Assembly: GCF_040548875.1 (NCBI RefSeq)
Contig: NZ_JBEPSJ010000001.1
Location: 124,001 to 188,000 of the forward strand
DNA: 64,000 nucleotides
Direction of reading: 5' to 3'
From: Conyzicola nivalis_A
Lineage (GTDB): Bacteria; Actinomycetota; Actinomycetes; Actinomycetales; Microbacteriaceae
The position numbers and the translations under genes are program-made. Positions 18,682-27,268 of the stretch are shown one piece after another. The notes beneath the pieces were generated by a model. It searched no databases. It was not told where the DNA came from and worked only from the letters and a program-made list of their open reading frames with translations. How positions within the stretch are numbered: the stretch's first letter is position 1; each line of letters starts with the position of its first letter.

Positions 18682-19113
18682 TCAGTCGAGGGCCACGCGC
18701 CGTAGCGGGTCGCCGGTGTCGACGAACAGCGCGCCGCCGGGCGTGACGGCACGGGCAACGGCACGGATCGCCGCGTCGTAGAGCCGCGGATGCCGGCCGT
18801 CCAGGGCGCCCACGCGGCAGGCGAAGGCGAGGTCGAAGGGTTCGACACCGGGGGGAAGCGCGAAGTCCTCCACTGTCGCGCAGAGCGTCGAGAGAAGCCC
18901 AGCGTGGATCTCGGCCGAGCAGTTCTTGCGGGTGAGATCGATCCCCGCCGCCGAGCGGTCGAGAACCAGGATGTGGCCTTCGGGCGCGATGCGGCGTGCG
19001 ACCTCGCGCGCCGCGGCACCCGGCGCACCCCCGACCTCGAGCACGCGCAGGCCGGGCCGCAGCGGCAGCGCGTCGACCACGGCGAGAAGCCGGGACGAGA
19101 GCGCGCCACCCAT
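18682..19113 (-). CDS. Small class I SAM-dependent methyltransferase-like protein
   Basis: A compact 143-residue protein with the first beta-strand and SAM-binding loop of class I methyltransferases (VLEVGGAPGAAAREVA, a variant of the GxGxG loop), an acidic residue after beta-2 (VLDRSAAG) and LAFACRVGALDG in the motif IV position. It is shorter than a complete enzyme of this class and has little room for a substrate domain. The substrate is unknown. It ends 12 bases from the convergent topoisomerase gene. Confidence 0.7.
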   Translation of the reverse strand: MGGALSSRLLAVVDALPLRPGLRVLEVGGAPGAAAREVARRIAPEGHILVLDRSAAGIDLTRKNCSAEIHAGLLSTLCATVEDFALPPGVEPFDLAFACRVGALDGRHPRLYDAAIRAVARAVTPGGALFVDTGDPLRRVALD

Positions 19114-19125
19114 GGTCGAACCGGT

Positions 19126-19971
19126 CTACTCCGCCGGATCCACGGGGAAGTCGCGCTGGGCCTTGTCGAGCGCGCGCTGCGTGCGCGACGGCCTAGGAGG
19201 CCTCGGGCCGCGCAGACGCTTCGGCTCGCGCTCGGCGCGCGGCGGCTTCGGCTCCTTGGGGGCGCGCACCCGCAGGGCGAGCGCGGCGGGGAACTCGGCG
19301 GGCGCGGCGCGGAAGGCCTCGCGTGAGCTGCGGATGATCTGTCTGCCCAGCAGGTTGTTGCCCGTGCCGCCGACTACTGCGCCGATGCCGAAGGGGATGG
19401 CGCGGCCGACGATGTTGGTGCCCTGGGTCACGGCGAAACGCTTGACGAAAGTCTTCTTCAGCTGGTCGGCGATCTGCCCCATCGCCGCCTGCGGCACGCT
19501 CTTCGTGACCAGCTCGCCCCAGAACTTGTTGCGCACGGGACCCGAGCCCGTGGCCTGGCTGGCGAGCTGCTTGACGAGGTCGGTGCCTGCGGAGCCGAGG
19601 ATGAGCGTCATGACGAGCGTGCGGGCGCGGTCGGGGTCGTCGACGGCGATGCCGTGCACCTCGGTGACAGACTGGGCGAACAGGGCGCTTGCCTCGAGGA
19701 AGCCGCCGGTCTCGACCGTGGAGAGGGCGAGGGATGCGCCGATCCCCACCGCGGGCAGGACAGCGCTCGCGCCGACGAGCGCTCCGCCGGTGGTCACGGC
19801 CGCGAGGAAGCGGCGTTCGAGGATACGGATGACCTCCTCGGGCGTCGCTTCGGGGTTACGCGAGCGGATGCTGTGCAGGTGCGCGAGCACCGCGGGGCGC
19901 TGCACCGTGAGCACCCGGTCGATGCCGGAGACGACGAAACGGTTCGCGTGGGGGGATTCCTGGGTGGTCAT
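19126..19971 (-). CDS. Conserved-looking protein with hydrophobic core, unknown function
   Basis: A 281-residue protein starting MTTQESPHANRF at 19971, where the ATG overlaps the stop of the ABC ATPase gene (ATGA); the frame is open further upstream but only shadows that gene. It has two moderately hydrophobic glycine-rich stretches (about 55-85 and 195-220) and a basic, Pro-rich C-terminal tail. I do not recognise the family. Translational coupling with the exporter ATPase suggests production with it, although a role in export is only inference. Confidence 0.65.
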   Translation of the reverse strand: MTTQESPHANRFVVSGIDRVLTVQRPAVLAHLHSIRSRNPEATPEEVIRILERRFLAAVTTGGALVGASAVLPAVGIGASLALSTVETGGFLEASALFAQSVTEVHGIAVDDPDRARTLVMTLILGSAGTDLVKQLASQATGSGPVRNKFWGELVTKSVPQAAMGQIADQLKKTFVKRFAVTQGTNIVGRAIPFGIGAVVGGTGNNLLGRQIIRSSREAFRAAPAEFPAALALRVRAPKEPKPPRAEREPKRLRGPRPPRPSRTQRALDKAQRDFPVDPAE

Positions 19972-20747
19972 GCAACTCCGTAGTCTGCGTTGTATCTCGA
20001 GAGCACCTCGGCGATCGGCGCGTCGAGGACGAGCCTGCCCTTGTCGAGGTACAGCCCGCGCGAGCAGAAGCGGCGCAGGTCTTTCTCGTTGTGCGAAACG
20101 ATGAACAGCGTGCGCCCTCCGGCGAGGAGCTCCTCGATGCGCTTGTAGCACTTCTCCTTGAAGGCGCGGTCGCCGACTGCGAGAACCTCGTCGACGAGGA
20201 TGATCGGCTCTTCGAGGCGTGAGACGACCGAGAAGGCGATGCGCACCTTCATGCCGCTCGACAGGTGCTTGTAGGGGGTGTCGAGAAACTCCCCGATCTC
20301 GGCGAACTCGATGATCTCGTCGAACTGGGCGGCGATCTCGGTCTTCTTCATGCCGTGGAGACCCGCGGTGAGATAGACGTTCTCCCGCACCGAGAGGTCG
20401 TTGACGAACCCGCCGGTGATCTCGATGAGCGGAGCCACGCCGCCCCGGACGTCGACGCGTCCCTCGTCGGGCAGCACGACCTCGGCGACGAGTTTGAGCA
20501 GCGTCGACTTTCCCTGCCCGTTGCGCCCGACGACGCCGATCGCCTCGCCCGGCTGCACGTCGAAGGTCACGTTGCGCAGCGCCCAGAACTCTCCCGGCCG
20601 GGTGCGACGTGCGCGTGCGCTGAAGAGGTCTTTGAAGTTGCGACGGGCTCGGCGGTTGCGGCGATAGCGGATGCCCGCATCCGTCACCGAAATCACCGCG
20701 GTCGACTTGTCGGCCGCCGGTCGTTCGATGAGCTCACTCTGGGACAA
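19968..20747 (-). CDS. ABC exporter ATPase, Wzt/TagH type
   Basis: A 259-residue nucleotide-binding subunit of a polysaccharide or teichoic acid exporter. It has Walker A GRNGQGKS, signature LSSGMKVRIAF, Walker B IILVDEVLAVGD and the switch histidine in IVSHNEKDL. An N-terminal extension of about 50 basic residues precedes the nucleotide-binding fold. It lacks the C-terminal glycan-recognition domain of some Wzt proteins. It lies three bases after its permease gene, downstream of the CDP-glycerol-transferase genes, which suggests the cargo is the polymer they make. Confidence 0.9.
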   Translation of the reverse strand: MSQSELIERPAADKSTAVISVTDAGIRYRRNRRARRNFKDLFSARARRTRPGEFWALRNVTFDVQPGEAIGVVGRNGQGKSTLLKLVAEVVLPDEGRVDVRGGVAPLIEITGGFVNDLSVRENVYLTAGLHGMKKTEIAAQFDEIIEFAEIGEFLDTPYKHLSSGMKVRIAFSVVSRLEEPIILVDEVLAVGDRAFKEKCYKRIEELLAGGRTLFIVSHNEKDLRRFCSRGLYLDKGRLVLDAPIAEVLSRYNADYGVA

Positions 20748-20750
20748 GGT

Positions 20751-21557
20751 CTAGATCTCTTTCAGCACCGAACGAATGGTGCGCTTGAAGACGAACATGC
20801 CGATGCACAGGATGACGATACTCATTCCGGCTGAGACCGCCACCATGAACCAGTCGAGTTCCGCGGCGAAGAACGCGGAACGGTAGACGGAGAAGATGCC
20901 ACTGAGCGGGTTGAACGCCGCCCAGAAATGGAGGTCGATCGGAACCCGCGGCAGGTCGGTGACCCCGTAGATGATGGGAGACGCGTAGAAGAGGAAGCGC
21001 AGTCCGAGCTTGACGGCCCGCTCCAGGTCGCGGAAGAAGACGACGAGTGGAGCCACGATCAGGCCGACGCCGATGGTCAGGACGAGCTGTATGGCGATCG
21101 CCAAGATGAAGAAAGCCACATTGGGATTGACTTCTGCGCCACCGACGATTACGAAGAACACCAGAACCGGCAGGCTCGCCAGAAACTCGATGCCCTTCGA
21201 GAGGACCAGGCTCACCACCCAGATGGTTCGTGGGATCTTCGTCGACCGCACGAGCTTGGCCTCGCGCACGAACGCGCGCGTGGAATCGGATACAGCGCCG
21301 GTGAACCAGGTCCACGGCAGCAGGGCCGCCAGCAAGAAGACGATGTACGGCTCCGCGCCGACGGCGCGCTGGAAGATCACGGTGAAGACGAACCAGTAGA
21401 TACCCGCCATGACCAGCGGGTCGAGGATCGACCAGAAGTACCCGAGGAAGCTCGTGGAGTAACGAACCCGGAGGTCGCGCTTCGTGAGCAGCCACAGGGA
21501 CTGCCAGTAGCGCGCCAGCGGAGAGCGAACGGATCGCTCGGGTAGTGCAACGGTCAC
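20751..21557 (-). CDS. ABC-2 type permease for surface polymer export, Wzm/TagG type
   Basis: Membrane subunit (268 residues) with six hydrophobic segments after a short cytoplasmic N terminus (LWLLTKRDLRVRYSTSFLGYFWSILDP), the hallmark of ABC-2 polysaccharide/teichoic acid exporters. With the ATPase just downstream it should flip an undecaprenyl-linked polymer across the membrane. The GTG at 21557 is used; the cytidylyltransferase-like gene lies 60 bases upstream. Confidence 0.9.
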   Translation of the reverse strand: MTVALPERSVRSPLARYWQSLWLLTKRDLRVRYSTSFLGYFWSILDPLVMAGIYWFVFTVIFQRAVGAEPYIVFLLAALLPWTWFTGAVSDSTRAFVREAKLVRSTKIPRTIWVVSLVLSKGIEFLASLPVLVFFVIVGGAEVNPNVAFFILAIAIQLVLTIGVGLIVAPLVVFFRDLERAVKLGLRFLFYASPIIYGVTDLPRVPIDLHFWAAFNPLSGIFSVYRSAFFAAELDWFMVAVSAGMSIVILCIGMFVFKRTIRSVLKEI

Positions 21558-21617
21558 GAAGGTCCTTTAGGGCTTAACGGGCACCTGTCGGCGGACCGCT
21601 TCCCCCGTTGCAACCGG

Positions 21618-22310
21618 TTAGACGAAGAGGTTCGCCCGTTCCAGGTCTTCAGCGAAGTCGATCTCTACAGCGTAGAGATCGGAGATGTCCACCGGCTCAA
21701 TGTGCAGCTTGTCCTGCTCAATGGCCAACTCTATGCCACGTTCGAAATAGTCCTGATCGCCGACGCGCTTGAGCTGGCGCAGCAGAACGGCCTTGTCGTC
21801 GCGGGAGATGTAGTTGATGCCGACGGCCTCGCCGAGACCGTTCTTCACGGTCTTCGAGAGCTCCTTGATGTAGCCCTCCGCGTCGGTGGTGTACTTGACC
21901 TCTTCGTCGGAGACCTTCGCGGTGTTGACCGAGACGAAGGACTGGTCGCGGGCGACCAGCTTGGCAGCGCGCTCGAGCGCTGCGGGGTCGAAGACCACGT
22001 CGCCGTTCATCCAGAGGACGCCGCCGGGGGCGGATGCCTGGAGAGCGCGCATCAGGCTCTTCGAGGTGTTGGTCTGGTCGTACTGCTCGTTGTAGACGAA
22101 GGATGCCTCGGGGAAAGCCTCGATGATGTGCTCGAGCTTGTAGCCCACGACGACCGTGACCTGTGCTGCCTTGCCGAAGGCCTGGTGGATGTTGTCGAAC
22201 TGCTGCCCCATGATGGTGCGGCCGTCGGCGAGCTCGGTAAGTGGCTTCGGCAGGGTGCGGCCGAGACGGCTGCCCATTCCGGCGGCCAGAATCACGATCT
22301 GCGTGGTCAC
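21618..22310 (-). CDS. Nucleotidyltransferase, choline-phosphate/sugar-phosphate cytidylyltransferase-like
   Basis: A 230-residue NTP-transferase enzyme that activates a phosphorylated small molecule as its NDP derivative in the cytoplasm. It begins IVILAAGMGSRLG with the PKPL lysine motif, and has an acidic metal-binding pair in LWMNGDVVFD. The set resembles LicC-type phosphocholine cytidylyltransferases and similar enzymes used to decorate teichoic acids. The GTG at 22310 is chosen because AAGGAGA lies just before it; longer frames have no ribosome site. It heads the export genes. Confidence 0.82.
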   Translation of the reverse strand: MTTQIVILAAGMGSRLGRTLPKPLTELADGRTIMGQQFDNIHQAFGKAAQVTVVVGYKLEHIIEAFPEASFVYNEQYDQTNTSKSLMRALQASAPGGVLWMNGDVVFDPAALERAAKLVARDQSFVSVNTAKVSDEEVKYTTDAEGYIKELSKTVKNGLGEAVGINYISRDDKAVLLRQLKRVGDQDYFERGIELAIEQDKLHIEPVDISDLYAVEIDFAEDLERANLFV

Positions 22311-22441
22311 GATGAGTCTCCTTGTTGTCAATCTACTTCTGCGAAGCAACAACACACTGTGGCTTGTTTGCCTGTTGTTTGCCTGTAGGTGAATTTCTGG
22401 ACACACCATTGTGCTTGGGTAAATTTAGCAGCGACCCTCGT

Positions 22442-22462
22442 CCGCGGGCCAGAGGCCCGCGG
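22442..22462. other. Perfect hairpin between divergent genes
   Basis: Nine-base perfect arms (CCGCGGGCC / GGCCCGCGG) around a 3-base loop, within the AT-rich 213-bp gap between the nucleotidyltransferase gene and the divergent ABC gene. It would fall in the 5' leader of the ABC gene if transcription starts upstream. It could be a terminator for readthrough or a leader structure; no T-run follows. Confidence 0.45.
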
Positions 22463-22523
22463 CTGATGTTGTCGATTCGTGATGGAAGCTCTGACAGTCG
22501 TCGGCGGTTGGTACGGTGGACAC

Positions 22524-24068
22524 GTGGATTCCGAACCCGACCTGCCCGAGGCCCAGCCGACGCCGCAGGTAGACACCCCGGCCGCTCGAACATCCAGCAC
22601 GACCAAGAAGGCGCCGACTCCGCGCAAACCGGCGACACCCCGCACGACCACCGCTCGCACGCCGAAGCCTGCGGCAGACGCCGCCACCGGCGAGACCGCC
22701 GTGAAGCCCGCCACCCCGCGCAAGACGACGTCGCGCAGCACAGCGAAGCCCGCCGGGCAGACGGGCAAGACGACGCAGCCGCGCACGACGCAGCCCCGCA
22801 CCACCCAGCCCCGCACCACGCGCCCGAAGCCGGCGAGCTCCGACGCCGCCACCACGACGCCGGCCAAGAGCGCCACCTCGAAGAGCCCGGCGCCGAAGAG
22901 CGTCCCCGCCAAGCGCCCGCCCGCCGCCAAGACGACCGCGCGCGCCAAGGCCGCCGCGCAGCCGGCGTCCGGCGACGTGGCCTCCGTTGTCGACTCCCAG
23001 CTTCCCGAGGCCACGGAGGCTCTGCTCACCGAGAGTCCGGCGCCCGTCGAGACGCTGAACGCCGAGGAGACTCGGGCCGAGACGGTAGAAGAATCCGTGG
23101 CATCCGAGACCACCACCACCGCCCCGAAGCCGCCCGTGCGTCGCGCACCGTCGAAGCGGCCCGCGTCTCAACCCCGCACTCCGGCGGCCAAACCGAAGAC
23201 GCCGTCGTCCGAGGTCGTGTCGCAGGTATCGGCGCCCGAGCCCGACGTGAAGAACGTCGCGACCATTGAGAACGTCGAAGTCGTCGAGGTGGCGGCACCG
23301 GTCGAGCGCGAGGTCGTGCTCAAGGTCACCGGCCTCGTCAAGCGGTTCGACGACACGACAGCCGTCGCCGGCATCGACCTCGAGATCGTCGCCGGATCGT
23401 TCTTCGGAATCGTCGGCCCGAACGGTGCAGGCAAGACGACGACTCTGTCGATGGTCACCGGACTGCTGCGCCCGGACGCGGGCAGCGTCACTGTGCACGG
23501 CGCCGACGTCTGGACCAATCCCGTGGTCGCGAAGCGCACCATGGGAGTGCTGCCCGACCGGTTGAGGCTCTTCGACCGGCTCACCGGTTCGCAGCTGCTC
23601 TACTACTCCGGCATCCTGCACGGCCTCGACAAGAAGGTGGTGCGCAGCCGTAGCGCCGACCTCGCCGCGGCATTCGGCCTCGAGGAGTCGCTCGACCGTC
23701 TCGTCACCGACTACTCCGCCGGCATGACGAAGAAGGTCGCGATCGCAGCGGCGATGATCCACTCGCCGAGGCTCCTCGTTCTCGACGAGCCCTTCGAGTC
23801 GGTCGACCCGGTGTCGGCAGCCAACGTCATCGAGATCCTGCAGAAGTACGTCGCCGCCGGCGGCACCGTGGTGATGTCGAGCCACACCATGAACCTCATC
23901 GAGCGCATCTGCGACTCGGTCGCGGTGGTGGTGAACGGCGCTATTCTCGCGAGCGGCACCATGGCCGAGGTGCGCAACGGCAAGACCCTCGAGGAGCGGT
24001 TCGTCGAGCTCGCCGGTGGTCGCAAGGCGGCGGAGGGCATGGAGTGGTTGCACAAATTCTCCGACTGA
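22524..24068 (+). CDS. ABC transporter ATPase with long histone-like N-terminal extension
   Basis: A 514-residue protein starting at the GTG at 22524. Residues 1 to about 255 are a low-complexity Lys/Arg/Pro/Thr/Ala-rich tail resembling histone-H1-like regions, with a TTQPR unit repeated. From about 258 a complete ABC ATPase follows: Walker A GPNGAGKT, signature YSAGMTKKVAIA (a weakened LSGGQ), Walker B LLVLDEPFESVD and switch histidine in MSSHTMNL. The next gene encodes the matching permease and overlaps by 25 bases. Cargo unknown. The tail is exceptional for an ABC ATPase and could bind nucleic acid or acidic polymers. Confidence 0.85.
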   Translation: MDSEPDLPEAQPTPQVDTPAARTSSTTKKAPTPRKPATPRTTTARTPKPAADAATGETAVKPATPRKTTSRSTAKPAGQTGKTTQPRTTQPRTTQPRTTRPKPASSDAATTTPAKSATSKSPAPKSVPAKRPPAAKTTARAKAAAQPASGDVASVVDSQLPEATEALLTESPAPVETLNAEETRAETVEESVASETTTTAPKPPVRRAPSKRPASQPRTPAAKPKTPSSEVVSQVSAPEPDVKNVATIENVEVVEVAAPVEREVVLKVTGLVKRFDDTTAVAGIDLEIVAGSFFGIVGPNGAGKTTTLSMVTGLLRPDAGSVTVHGADVWTNPVVAKRTMGVLPDRLRLFDRLTGSQLLYYSGILHGLDKKVVRSRSADLAAAFGLEESLDRLVTDYSAGMTKKVAIAAAMIHSPRLLVLDEPFESVDPVSAANVIEILQKYVAAGGTVVMSSHTMNLIERICDSVAVVVNGAILASGTMAEVRNGKTLEERFVELAGGRKAAEGMEWLHKFSD

Positions 24069-25612
24069 AGCTCAGGCTTCTCGGAAACTCGTTTCGTCGC
24101 AGTCCCTGGCAGCTCGTCGCGCTCGCGCTCGGTCTGCTCTACGGACTAGCCACAGCCGTTCTCGTCGTCGGCGGTCTCTTCGCCCTCCGGTTCTTCGAAG
24201 TCGACGTGGCCGCGAGCGCCACGATCGTGCTCGGCGCGACCGTGCTCGTCATCTACACGGTCCTTCCGCTCATCCTCGGCATCGACGACACCCTCGACCC
24301 CCGCAAGTTCGCCCTGTTCGGCATCGCCAACAACAAACTCGCCACCTACCTCGCCCTCGCGTCGTTCATCTCCGTGCCCACTGTCGTCATCGCCATCATG
24401 GCGGTCGCGCAGATCGCCACGTGGAGCCGAGGCCCCATCCCGGTGCTCCTCGCCACAGTCGGGGCCGTGCTCATCGTCGTCACCGCTGTGCTGTCGGCGC
24501 GCATCTCGACGTCGATCGCCGCGTTCCTGCTCTCGACCAGGCGCGCACGCGACACGACGGGCATCCTCGGCCTGCTGGCCCTCATCAGCCTGTCGCCGGT
24601 GATCTTCGCCCTCGTCTCGGTCGACTGGGCGAAAGAGGGCCTCGACGTGCTCGCCTCGGTCGCGCGGGTGGTCGGCTGGACCCCGCTCGGCGCCGCCTGG
24701 GCGATACCCGCGGATGCCGCGGCCGGCGACGTCGGAGGCGCGATGCTCAAACTGCTCATCGCGGTCGCGTGGGTGGGTGTGCTCGCGGTCGCCTGGCGGG
24801 CGCTCGTCGCCACGATGCTGGTGACCCCCCAGCGCCAGGCCCATGCGCGCAAGTATTCGGGCCTCGGTTGGTTCGCCGTCTTTCCCGCCACCCCGACCGG
24901 TGTGATCGCCGCCCGCAGCGTGACCTACTGGCTGCGCGACTCGCGCTACGGCGCATCGCTCATCGCCATCCCGTTCATCCCCATCTTCATGGTGATCGCG
25001 CTCGTGATCGGCGTCGGTCCGCTGCCGCTCATAGCCCTGCTTCCGCTGCCCGTCATGTGCCTCTTCCTGTCGTGGTCGATGCACAACGACGTGGCGCTCG
25101 ACAGCACCGCCGTGTGGCTGCACCTGTCGGCGAGCACCTCCGGGCGCGCAGACCGGCTCGGCCGGCTGATACCCGCCCTCACCGTCGGCATCGTCGCGAT
25201 CGCCGTCGGCTCCGTGGTGAGCAGCTGGGTCTACGGAGACTGGGACGTACTGCCCAGCCTGGTCGGGGTGAGCGCGGCGATCCTGCTCAGCGGTCTCGGG
25301 CTGTCGAGCATCATGTCGGCACGTTTCCCGTACCCCGCCGTGCGCCCCGGCGACAGCCCGTTCGCGCAACCGCAGAGCGGCAGCCCCGCCGGCACCATCC
25401 AGGCCCTCTCCTTCCTCGCCATCCTGCTGTTCGCCGCTCCGTCTCTGTTCGCCGCCGTCCTCGGCATCATGTACGGCGGCTTCTGGCCGCTCGTCGCGCT
25501 CGGCACGGGGGTCGTCATCGGCGTCGGCATGCTTCTCATCGGCATCTTCTGGGGAAGCGTGATCTTCGAGCGCCGTGGTTCGCAGATCCTGGCATTCGCC
25601 ATGCGCAACTAG
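24044..25612 (+). CDS. ABC-2 type multi-span membrane permease
   Basis: A 522-residue integral membrane protein with about ten to twelve hydrophobic segments. It overlaps the tailed ABC ATPase gene by 25 bases, so the pair forms one transporter. The N terminus (LRLKLRLLGNSFRRSPWQ) is basic and cytoplasmic. No substrate motif is visible. The GTG at 24044 is the only plausible start near the beginning of the homologous region. Confidence 0.82.
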   Translation: MVAQILRLKLRLLGNSFRRSPWQLVALALGLLYGLATAVLVVGGLFALRFFEVDVAASATIVLGATVLVIYTVLPLILGIDDTLDPRKFALFGIANNKLATYLALASFISVPTVVIAIMAVAQIATWSRGPIPVLLATVGAVLIVVTAVLSARISTSIAAFLLSTRRARDTTGILGLLALISLSPVIFALVSVDWAKEGLDVLASVARVVGWTPLGAAWAIPADAAAGDVGGAMLKLLIAVAWVGVLAVAWRALVATMLVTPQRQAHARKYSGLGWFAVFPATPTGVIAARSVTYWLRDSRYGASLIAIPFIPIFMVIALVIGVGPLPLIALLPLPVMCLFLSWSMHNDVALDSTAVWLHLSASTSGRADRLGRLIPALTVGIVAIAVGSVVSSWVYGDWDVLPSLVGVSAAILLSGLGLSSIMSARFPYPAVRPGDSPFAQPQSGSPAGTIQALSFLAILLFAAPSLFAAVLGIMYGGFWPLVALGTGVVIGVGMLLIGIFWGSVIFERRGSQILAFAMRN

Positions 25613-25650
25613 CCGCTGCGAACACCTCGAAGCGAAACTACAATGAGCGC

Positions 25651-25908
25651 ATGACTGACACCGAGCACACCGGCGGAGGAACCTCCACTCTCGATCGCGA
25701 ACTCGAAGAGCTCCTCAACAGCGAGCAGGTCGAGGAGGGCGACCACGAGCGCTTCTCGCACTACGCGCCGAAGAACAAGATCATGGAGTCCGCCCTCACG
25801 GGCAAGCCCGTTCGTGCGCTCTGCGGGAAGCTGTGGACTCCGGGTCGGGACCCGCAGAAGTTTCCGGTCTGCCCCACGTGCAAAGAGATCTACGAGACGC
25901 TGAAGTAG
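25651..25908 (+). CDS. DUF3039 protein, small zinc-ribbon-like
   Basis: An 85-residue acidic protein of the actinobacterial DUF3039 family. After a charged N terminus it has the conserved block HYAPKNKIMESALTGKPVRALCGK, then WTPGRDPQKFPVCPTCKEIYE. Three cysteines, including a CPTC knuckle, suggest metal binding. The ATG at 25651 is chosen because the block before it lies out of any coding context. Function unknown; usually located near pncB in actinobacteria, as here. Confidence 0.85.
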   Translation: MTDTEHTGGGTSTLDRELEELLNSEQVEEGDHERFSHYAPKNKIMESALTGKPVRALCGKLWTPGRDPQKFPVCPTCKEIYETLK

Positions 25909-25923
25909 GGCGCTCGAGGGGCT

Positions 25924-27222
25924 CTAGTTCGTGACGTAGACCGTCGGGATCGCCGGCTCGCCGCGTGCCAGGCGGAAGGCCTGGTCGGGCAGCTCGGCGA
26001 TCGCCGCAGCCCTGTGCGTGCGGGCCACGCCGGTGCCGTGGGCGCCGAGGTAGTCGGCCACCGGTTCGCCGTCGACCATGAGCGGCACGAGCAACGGCCG
26101 TTCGTCGGCGTTCGGGGCCGGAGGCTCGCCGACGTAGATCGTCTCGGCGACGGCCACGCCGTCTTCGATCGTGCGCACCGGATGCTTTCGCCCGCCGACG
26201 CTGGCCTTCGCAGCGGACTTCTTCGCGACCGCGACCCACTCGCCGGCGGCGTCGCGGCGCGAGACGAGCTTGTAGACCATGGAGGCGGCCGGATGCCCCG
26301 AGCCGGTGACCACCGATGTGCCGACCCCGTACGAGTCGACCGGCGCCGCCCGTAGCGCGGCGATCGTGTACTCGTCGAGGTCGTTCGTGACGGTGATCTT
26401 CGTGTTCACCGCGCCGAGCGAATCGAGCTGGCGCCGAACGGCGGCGACCTGAGCGGGCAGGTCGCCCGAGTCGATGCGCACTGCGCCGAGGCCGGTGCCG
26501 GCGACGCGTACCGCCGTCTCCACCGCCTTCGGCACGTCGAAGGTGTCGACGAGCAGGGTGGTTCCGGAGCCGAGCGCCTCCACCTGCGAGCGGAACGCCT
26601 CCTCTTCGCTGTCGTGCAGCAGGGTGAAGGCGTGCGCGGCGGTCCCCATGGTCGGCACGCCCCACTGGCGGCCGGCCTCCAGGTTGCTCGTCGCGCCGAA
26701 GCCGGCGACGAAGGCGGCGCGCGCCGCGGCCACGGCCGAGCGCTCGCCCGTTCGGCGCGACCCCATCTCGGCGATCGGGCGGCCATCGGCGGCGGACACC
26801 ATGCGCGCCGCGGCGCTCGCGATGGCGCTGTCGTAGTTGAGCACGCTGAGCGCCAGCGTCTCGAGGATCACCGCTTCGGCGAAGGTGCCGTCGACCACGA
26901 GGATGGGGGAGTTGGGGAAGTACACCTCGCCCTCCCGGTAGCCGGAGATGCTGCCGGTGAACCTGTAGTCGGCGAGCCAGTCGAGCGTGGTCGGGGTGAC
27001 GACGGCGTGATCACGGAGCCAGTCGAGGTCGCCGTCGTCGAATCGGAAGTCGCGGATGAGGTCGAGCAGCCGCCCCGTGCCGGCGACGATCCCGTAGCGG
27101 CGGCCCTCGGGGAGCCTGCGCGCGAAGACCTCGAAGACGCATTCCCGGTCGTGGAGACCGCTGCGCATGGCCGCGTCGATCATGGTCAGTTCGTAGCGGT
27201 CGGTCAGCAGCGCGCTCGTCAT
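25924..27222 (-). CDS. pncB: Nicotinate phosphoribosyltransferase
   Basis: Converts nicotinate and PRPP to nicotinate mononucleotide with ATP, the entry step of the Preiss-Handler NAD salvage pathway in the cytoplasm. The 432 residues start MTSALLTDRYELTMIDAAM at 27222. Conserved segments include AEMGSRRTGE, VDTFDVPKAV, VRIDSGDL and GSGHPAASMVYKLV, all of the enzyme family. It is divergent from the photolyase gene with 46 bases between the starts. Confidence 0.92.
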   Translation of the reverse strand: MTSALLTDRYELTMIDAAMRSGLHDRECVFEVFARRLPEGRRYGIVAGTGRLLDLIRDFRFDDGDLDWLRDHAVVTPTTLDWLADYRFTGSISGYREGEVYFPNSPILVVDGTFAEAVILETLALSVLNYDSAIASAAARMVSAADGRPIAEMGSRRTGERSAVAAARAAFVAGFGATSNLEAGRQWGVPTMGTAAHAFTLLHDSEEEAFRSQVEALGSGTTLLVDTFDVPKAVETAVRVAGTGLGAVRIDSGDLPAQVAAVRRQLDSLGAVNTKITVTNDLDEYTIAALRAAPVDSYGVGTSVVTGSGHPAASMVYKLVSRRDAAGEWVAVAKKSAAKASVGGRKHPVRTIEDGVAVAETIYVGEPPAPNADERPLLVPLMVDGEPVADYLGAHGTGVARTHRAAAIAELPDQAFRLARGEPAIPTVYVTN

Positions 27223-27268
27223 GTCAACGAGCCTATCGAGGTCGGGGGTACCGCCTAGCGTGGGTGCC

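Noticed and set aside
22754..22830. Short direct repeats (CGCACCACGCAGCCC-like) as a CRISPR array
   Set aside because: They encode the TTQPR units of the ABC protein tail in frame, have no unique spacers, and no cas gene is near.
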